A stretch of DNA of 64,000 nucleotides. It comes from an uncultured Anaerolineaceae bacterium (GTDB taxonomy: Bacteria; Chloroflexota; Anaerolineae; Anaerolineales; Anaerolineaceae). The position numbers were made by a program, and so were the translations under genes. Every line of letters begins with the position of its first letter. Position 1 is the stretch's first letter. The stretch is from positions 47,653-111,652 of the forward strand of contig CALIHP010000033.1 in NCBI GenBank assembly GCA_938020565.1. The letters run 5' to 3'. The notes below the pieces were generated by a model that worked only from the letters and a program-made list of their open reading frames with translations, made no database searches and had not been told where the DNA came from. Shown here one piece after another: positions 58,982 to 64,000 of this stretch.

Positions 58982-61188
58982 TCGCTTTCCGTTTCGCTTT
59001 CCGGCCCGTCCTGAGCGAGCGTTTCGAACCAGTTTTCGTCCCAAAGCCCGGCTTCCGCCGGATCGTCGCCCGCGATCGGAGGCATGTATTCGATCGGGAG
59101 TATCGGCTGGAGCCGCGCGCTCAGGTCGGCGAACAGGTACAGCAGGTTTGATTTCTGATCCAGACCTGACTCGTTGAGCTCGCTCGCGTAAACGTATATC
59201 CGCTCGCCGCAGCGCGCCAGCAGCGACTGCACCAGCCGCTGCATTTCAACCTGGTTCCGCTCATATTTCCGATAATCGTCCCAGACGTCGCCCTCGCGCC
59301 ATCCCGTCGAGAGGACGGCGTCGTTCGTCAACGTTCCCATGATCCGTTCCCACCAGCGCGGGGACCCGGCGTTCAGCCAGACCTGATACCGGAACGGCCG
59401 GTTCAGCCCGATAAAACCGCCGGCAAGCGTCATCAGGATCGAATTTTCCGGAAATATCGCCGCGTTATCGCGAACCGTCGCAGAAACCATGCCGTCAGCA
59501 ACCGCGCGCATGTACATCCTCCAGGTCAGTCGGCCTTCCGGAAGCGCCTCCATCGCTTTCCGATACTTTTTGAGCGAATCGATCAGCTTGATAAAACAAA
59601 GCGGAAACGATTCGGCGACCGTCCCATGCGCGGCGAAACCCGGCTGCGTCAGGACGCTATGAAAAAAATCGGAGACGGCCTGATCCGGGGGCGTCTCGTC
59701 GTCGCGACGCGCTAAGATCCATTCGCTCATGCGGTCAAACGCGCTCAAAAACCCGGGGGAACATTCCTTCAAATCCTTCGCAGCCATCTCCTTCAGCCGT
59801 TTCGGCGTAAACCGGATCGTTCCGTCCGGCCCGGACGCCGTTTCAAACGCTTTGACGACGAAAAGCTGAAGCCGAAGCGGATCGATTCCCGGGATAAAAA
59901 ACCGGATCGTCTGAATCAGGTCCAGATTCCGGGTCGGATACCCCCAATCGGGTCGCAGCAGCGCCAGAAACGTCAGCAGGCAGCGCGACTCGATCTCCGC
60001 CGCCAGACCGCGCGACGCCCGATACGCGAACGCATGCAGGTTTTGCAGCCGTAGCTCCCGCTCGAACATCGTATACGTTACGTCCGAAAGCAGCGGCGCG
60101 ATAATCACAATATCGCGGCAGTCAACCCCCTGTCCATGAACCAGCGCAGCGATATCGCGCGCCGCGTCCTTAATCATGCGCGGGTAATAATGCGTCAGGT
60201 GGAAACGGAAAGCCTCATTCGGGTTCCCCGGAAGCGACGCGGGCGAAGCGCCCGGATTTTCGATCACCGCCGCCAGCGCCCTGACCGGACCGGAAGAAAC
60301 GAACGAGTCGCTCAAAACGCCGATCCGATCCACCCCGTCGCGCAGCTTCCGGGCCGAATCCGGATCGCCGCCCATAAACGTCCGGAATCCTCCAAGCTCA
60401 TCGTAAATCGCCAGCGAGGAATCGACGATCTCACGAATGACGAGCCCGAATCCATGCGCCAGCGGGATATCCTCTTCGACGTTATCATGGACAAAGAACT
60501 GGAAATGATCCTGGAGCCAGCGACGGTAGAGCGGATTTCCCGCCAGGCACCGCTGATAAATTTCCAGCTGAAGCGCGAAATCGAGCATGTTATCCGCACG
60601 GCAGGTTTCTTTAAACGAGAGCCCCAGCCGCTGAATCAGGTCGAAAACGGATCGCATCGTCCCGTCGCCGCTCCAACTCGACTTCATGCGTTCGGCGTAC
60701 GTCTCGAACGGAAACCCCGCCGCCGCCATTTTATGCATCGCCATCGTCGCCTGATTCAGGAACCGGCTCGGCGTCCATTGCAGAACGTTAAACGCGCCGC
60801 CTTCCCAAAGCGGTTCGGCGACCGATTGGAGAACGACCTGCGCCGTTTCGATCGTCAGGAATAAAGGCGCGGATCCGCCCGCCGGATAACCCGCCTCCTC
60901 CGCGATCAGCGGCCAGAACAGGTTGAGATTCTGCTGCACGAAGCCGTTAAACGTCGTCACCCACGCGCTTCGTCCATCTTCGGTCCGGATCTCACGGTAC
61001 GCCGCCCCGGCGGACGCGACCGGCGTAAAAACGAGCGTCCGCTTTCCAGCCCGCTGGGCGTCAAGCATGCGCCGGACGCGCGCACAGCCGACGGTCGTCT
61101 TTCCGGCGCCGGGAATCCCTTCTATAAAGATGCGCTCGGTTAACGGCGCGTCAGCGATATTTTTTTGCGCTTCCGTAAGTTGGTCCAT
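58978..61188 (-). CDS. UvrD-like helicase paralogue with degenerate motif II (AddB-like partner)
   Basis: 736 aa. Starts MDQLTEAQKNIADAPLTERI (Q motif) with Walker A IEGIPGAGKTTVGCARV. The expected motif II reads FFVHDNVEEDIPLAHGF, with Asn where the catalytic Glu of DExQD normally stands. Later motifs (RDIVIIAPLLSDVTYTMFER) are recognisable but diverged. Probably a non-canonical or structural helicase subunit. The ATG at 61188 was chosen because the upstream 69 codons resemble nothing. First gene of the three-gene module. Confidence 0.78.
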   Translation of the reverse strand: MDQLTEAQKNIADAPLTERIFIEGIPGAGKTTVGCARVRRMLDAQRAGKRTLVFTPVASAGAAYREIRTEDGRSAWVTTFNGFVQQNLNLFWPLIAEEAGYPAGGSAPLFLTIETAQVVLQSVAEPLWEGGAFNVLQWTPSRFLNQATMAMHKMAAAGFPFETYAERMKSSWSGDGTMRSVFDLIQRLGLSFKETCRADNMLDFALQLEIYQRCLAGNPLYRRWLQDHFQFFVHDNVEEDIPLAHGFGLVIREIVDSSLAIYDELGGFRTFMGGDPDSARKLRDGVDRIGVLSDSFVSSGPVRALAAVIENPGASPASLPGNPNEAFRFHLTHYYPRMIKDAARDIAALVHGQGVDCRDIVIIAPLLSDVTYTMFERELRLQNLHAFAYRASRGLAAEIESRCLLTFLALLRPDWGYPTRNLDLIQTIRFFIPGIDPLRLQLFVVKAFETASGPDGTIRFTPKRLKEMAAKDLKECSPGFLSAFDRMSEWILARRDDETPPDQAVSDFFHSVLTQPGFAAHGTVAESFPLCFIKLIDSLKKYRKAMEALPEGRLTWRMYMRAVADGMVSATVRDNAAIFPENSILMTLAGGFIGLNRPFRYQVWLNAGSPRWWERIMGTLTNDAVLSTGWREGDVWDDYRKYERNQVEMQRLVQSLLARCGERIYVYASELNESGLDQKSNLLYLFADLSARLQPILPIEYMPPIAGDDPAEAGLWDENWFETLAQDGPESETESE

Positions 61189-61377
61189 AGTTCGTTCGTC
61201 AATCCTGATAGTATACCTGATTCGCCGCGGACAGGAAAAAAGGGAAAAAAAGAAAAATGAACTGCCCGGAACTTTTCGCGCCGTTTCCACGTCATAATAG
61301 CAATCGGCAGATAATTCCTCAGGTACAATATGATTGGAAAGCGCATCGATTCTAAGAAGAAAGCAGGTGTCCCCACA

Positions 61378-64000
61378 ATGAAAAACCGGAACCAAACCGC
61401 CAAAGTTCTATACCTCCTCCTGACCGTTCTCGCGGTCTTAACGCTGTTCGCCGCGGCCTGCGCGCAGGAGCAGCCTGAAACCGATGAAGAAGACCCGATC
61501 GAATACCCCAATCCTGAAAGCCCCGACGAGAACGCTGAATTCCCGCCCGAAACTCCCGCCGAGACGGGATACTTCGGCGTCAGCGCCGAGGATCTCGCCG
61601 CTTTGGACCAGATCTATAACCAGATGACTGAATTCGGGCGTTCGAATTCCGGCTGGTTCGGCGCGAACCCCGATGTCTGTTCCTGGATGGGATTAGGCTG
61701 TGAAAACGGCTCGATCGTCCGCTTTTCGTTCGATAACGTCGAGTTTTTCTGCGAAATACCGTCCGCTTTAACGGCGCTTCCGGCGCTTCGCGAAATCCAC
61801 CTGACGAACACGCTCCTCCGCGGAGTCGTTCCGGATAATTTCCTTCAGAAGGATACCCTCGAACAGGTTGACCTCAGCAATAACCTGTTGACCGGGCCAA
61901 TTCCGGAAAACATCTACGCTCCAGGCCTGCAAAATCTTACGTTATCCGGAAATAAGCTGACCGGAGAAAAACAGCAGATGCTGAACGAACGGCCCAATCT
62001 GGCGCAATGTGAGGCGAACCTGACGATCGACCCCTATCGGGAAATCGATCTGACGCCCGGAATCGACGGCCAGATTCCGCCGTCGATCGGAGGCTTATCG
62101 GTAATGAGCCGGCTCGATCTTTCCGGGAACAACCTTTCCGGCGCGCTGCCATACGAAATGACGTATCTATGGTCCTTGGGCTCGCTTTTCCTGAACGACA
62201 ATAACACTGAGCAGCCGTTGATGACCGATCACCCCGAAGTTATCGCCAAATTAGAAATGATTCCGGATAAAAATATCGACGGCGTCGTACTGGCAAGCCC
62301 GCCGACAGTCGAGATTCCGACCGAAGTCCCGACTGATACGCCGGAGCCGACCTGGACAGAAATCCCGACTGAAATTCCGACCGACACGCCGGAGCCAACC
62401 TGGACGGAAATTCCGACCGACACGCCGGAGCCGACCTGGACAGAAATCCCGACCGAAATTCCGACCGACACGCCGGAGCCGACCTGGACAGAAATCCCGA
62501 CCGAAGTTCCGACCGACACGCCGGAGCCGCCGACAGCCGTTCCACCGACAGCCGTTCCGCCAACGGCCGTTCCGCCAACGGCCGTTCCACCGACAGCCGT
62601 TCCGCCGACAGCCGTTCCGCCGACGCCGATCGTTATTACAGTCATTCCACCAACCGCAGTCCCGCCAACACCGATCGTCATCACGGTCATTCCCCCAACG
62701 CCTGTCCCGCCGACCACCGGTCCTATCATTATTGAGTGGGTCACGGCAACGAGCCAGCCGTTCTACTGGGCTACCGCCACGCCGCAGCGCAACTGGATGA
62801 CCGCGACCCCGTATTGGCGATATCAGACCGCGACGCCGGTGCCGTATGTTCCGCCGATCTGGGTGTATCCGACCGCGCCGTCGAATCCCAATTACGTCTA
62901 TCCAACGTCGCAGCCCAACGTCAATCCGAATCCGCAGCCGCAGCCGAATAACGAAGGTTCGGTAAGCATCACAGGTGAAGGCAAAGTCGGCAGCGAACTC
63001 ACCGCCAACATCAGCGATGCCGATGGCGTACCGGATACTGGCGTGACCTACCAATGGCAGCGCGATGGGCAACCGATCGCCCAAGCCAATGGCAAGACCT
63101 ACACCCTGACCCCGGACGATGCCGGACACAAAATCAGCGTGCAGGCGACCTATAAAGACAACGCAGGGCATGATGAAAGCCCAACGAGCGAGGCAACGGT
63201 GAGTGTGGCAGATAATGCTAACGCGCCGTTGCTGCACGATGATTTTTCTTCCTACCCGCTGCACAAGACCTACGTCGATAACGATACTTTTGGCGCGTGG
63301 AAAGTGGCCTTTGCCGGCTATGGCAACGCTGAAATCATTGATAACGGTGGTGGCAATCAGGCCTTGCAATTAAAGCCGATGGCGCGTAGCGGGCAGACAG
63401 AGACTTCATCCACAATGGTTGTTAGCACCGTGCAGACGGGGGATGAGTTCACTTACAGCGGCACTATCGCCACCCCTGAACAACTGCGTCAGGGTGCGAC
63501 ACCCAATGCTTGGGAAACGGCATGGCTCGTGTGGAATCATAGCGACAACGACCACTATTACTACTTTGTCGCCCGCGCCAACGGCTGGGAACTGGGCAAA
63601 CGCGACCCTGCTTACAGCGGTGGTCAGCGCTTCATGGCGACCGGCAGCGAAAGCTGGCCGTTGGCGGAGCCCAAAAACTTTGTCGTCACGAAAAGCGGCA
63701 ACACCGTGGAAATCAGCATCAACGGCAAGGTGATTACCACCTTTACCGATGATGAAAATCCCTACACCGGCGGTACCATCGGCCTCTATACCGAAGATGC
63801 CCGTATCATCGCCGATGACATCCACCTGATCCCGACCGCCAATATCACAGGCACGGCCAATCACGGCGGCATTGCCGCCATCAGCGGCACAGCGGCGACG
63901 GGTGCAGTCTTGCAGGCAGCCATCCACGATAGCGACGGTGTGCAAGGCAATATCAGCTACCAATGGATGGTCGCGGGAAAAGAAATCCCCGGCGCAACAG
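61378..64000 (+). CDS. large surface lipoprotein: LRR, Pro-Thr repeats, Ig-like and LamG-like domains (3' end beyond window)
   Basis: 874 codons open to the window edge. Lipoprotein signal (LLLTVLAVLTLFAAAC, Cys28). Residues about 62-305 are plant-type leucine-rich repeats with an LRRNT-like cap (CSWMGLGCENG) and units such as LTGPIP and NNLSGALP. Residues about 305-525 are Pro-Thr-rich linkers. Residues about 529-615 and 822 onward are Ig-like repeats (VTYQWQRDGQPIA, ISYQWMVAGKEIP), separated by a LamG/concanavalin-like domain (about 620-820). From about base 62950 codon use shifts to CAA, GAT, GGT, TTG, unlike the first half. Likely an adhesin; mosaic by transfer or, less likely, an assembly join. 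Confidence 0.8.
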   Translation, partial: MKNRNQTAKVLYLLLTVLAVLTLFAAACAQEQPETDEEDPIEYPNPESPDENAEFPPETPAETGYFGVSAEDLAALDQIYNQMTEFGRSNSGWFGANPDVCSWMGLGCENGSIVRFSFDNVEFFCEIPSALTALPALREIHLTNTLLRGVVPDNFLQKDTLEQVDLSNNLLTGPIPENIYAPGLQNLTLSGNKLTGEKQQMLNERPNLAQCEANLTIDPYREIDLTPGIDGQIPPSIGGLSVMSRLDLSGNNLSGALPYEMTYLWSLGSLFLNDNNTEQPLMTDHPEVIAKLEMIPDKNIDGVVLASPPTVEIPTEVPTDTPEPTWTEIPTEIPTDTPEPTWTEIPTDTPEPTWTEIPTEIPTDTPEPTWTEIPTEVPTDTPEPPTAVPPTAVPPTAVPPTAVPPTAVPPTAVPPTPIVITVIPPTAVPPTPIVITVIPPTPVPPTTGPIIIEWVTATSQPFYWATATPQRNWMTATPYWRYQTATPVPYVPPIWVYPTAPSNPNYVYPTSQPNVNPNPQPQPNNEGSVSITGEGKVGSELTANISDADGVPDTGVTYQWQRDGQPIAQANGKTYTLTPDDAGHKISVQATYKDNAGHDESPTSEATVSVADNANAPLLHDDFSSYPLHKTYVDNDTFGAWKVAFAGYGNAEIIDNGGGNQALQLKPMARSGQTETSSTMVVSTVQTGDEFTYSGTIATPEQLRQGATPNAWETAWLVWNHSDNDHYYYFVARANGWELGKRDPAYSGGQRFMATGSESWPLAEPKNFVVTKSGNTVEISINGKVITTFTDDENPYTGGTIGLYTEDARIIADDIHLIPTANITGTANHGGIAAISGTAATGAVLQAAIHDSDGVQGNISYQWMVAGKEIPGAT
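62311..62529 (+). repeat. 48/36-bp tandem repeat, Pro-Thr linker
   Basis: About five units encoding EIPTE(I/V)PTDTPEPTWT (one unit lacks the first four residues). Likely extended cell-wall-spanning linker and prone to copy-number change. Confidence 0.9.
62527..62616 (+). repeat. 15-bp tandem repeat encoding PPTAV x 6
   Basis: Six consecutive PPTAV units with synonymous variation, followed by two PTPIVITVIP units. Antisense frames here are long only because of this repeat. Confidence 0.9.

Noticed and set aside
62311..62616. Tandem repeats as a possible CRISPR array
   Set aside because: Units are head-to-tail without spacers and are in frame with a protein.
62229..63369. Long minus-strand frames rich in VGGTAVGG or in Arg
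   Set aside because: Antisense shadows of the Pro-Thr repeat region of the surface lipoprotein gene.

Overview
The window is a GC-rich chromosomal segment from an anaerobic, sugar- and nucleoside-scavenging bacterium. Most likely it is a member of the Chloroflexota (Anaerolineae type). This is inferred, because there is no rRNA here. The support is lipoproteins with Pro-Thr linkers (PPTAV repeats), a group B [FeFe]-hydrogenase, several solute-binding-protein ABC systems without local ATPases, and DUF3793 next to flavodoxin. Three tRNA genes are present (Leu-GAG, His-GTG, Gln-CTG). I see no rRNA, CRISPR array, phage or complete insertion sequence.

Layout. 1-13.7 kb (minus strand) is a carbohydrate and nucleoside block. 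Two CUT1 sugar ABC systems (binding protein plus two permeases each) surround a class II aldolase, an ADP-dependent-type sugar kinase, an RpiR regulator and D-lyxose isomerase. A phosphohexomutase, an MtnA-type isomerase and a purine nucleoside phosphorylase cut by the window edge follow. The distal sugar operon has a strong promoter next to an 18-bp palindrome that suits the RpiR regulator. 13.9-21.9 kb holds housekeeping and salvage genes: an acyltransferase-like membrane protein, a second DeoD, an M42 peptidase, an RNB ribonuclease, a thioesterase, an HD hydrolase, a YhcH protein and the hydrogenase.

22.2-27.8 kb, between tRNA-Leu and tRNA-His, is a more AT-rich accessory island bounded by transposase debris. 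It carries two intact genes: an HD-phosphohydrolase protein ending in a RyR domain, and a TIR-domain protein with a long beta-rich C-terminal region. This pair is the best candidate for an undescribed, probably defensive, nucleotide-signalling system.

28-36 kb carries a lipoprotein/SUMF1 pair, a histidine kinase, NAD salvage (PncA-PncB), an oxidoreductase pair and a hemolysin III protein. 36-42 kb has Rel, flavodoxin with DUF3793 (behind a promoter with TTAG-N6-CTAA operators that look iron-responsive), a lone HIRAN protein and a CBS protein. 42.3-52.6 kb has an exonuclease-DinG helicase fusion and a complete nucleoside (BMP-type) ABC transporter operon ending in adenine deaminase, which fits with the two nucleoside phosphorylases. 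52.8-61.2 kb has a cation exchanger, a secreted tannase-like esterase and a three-gene AddAB-like helicase/nuclease module. From 61.4 kb to the edge runs a large surface lipoprotein gene: plant-type LRRs, Pro-Thr repeats, then Ig-like and LamG-like domains whose codon use looks foreign.

Functions are assigned by reading motifs, without database searches. Starts were chosen from visible Shine-Dalgarno sequences.
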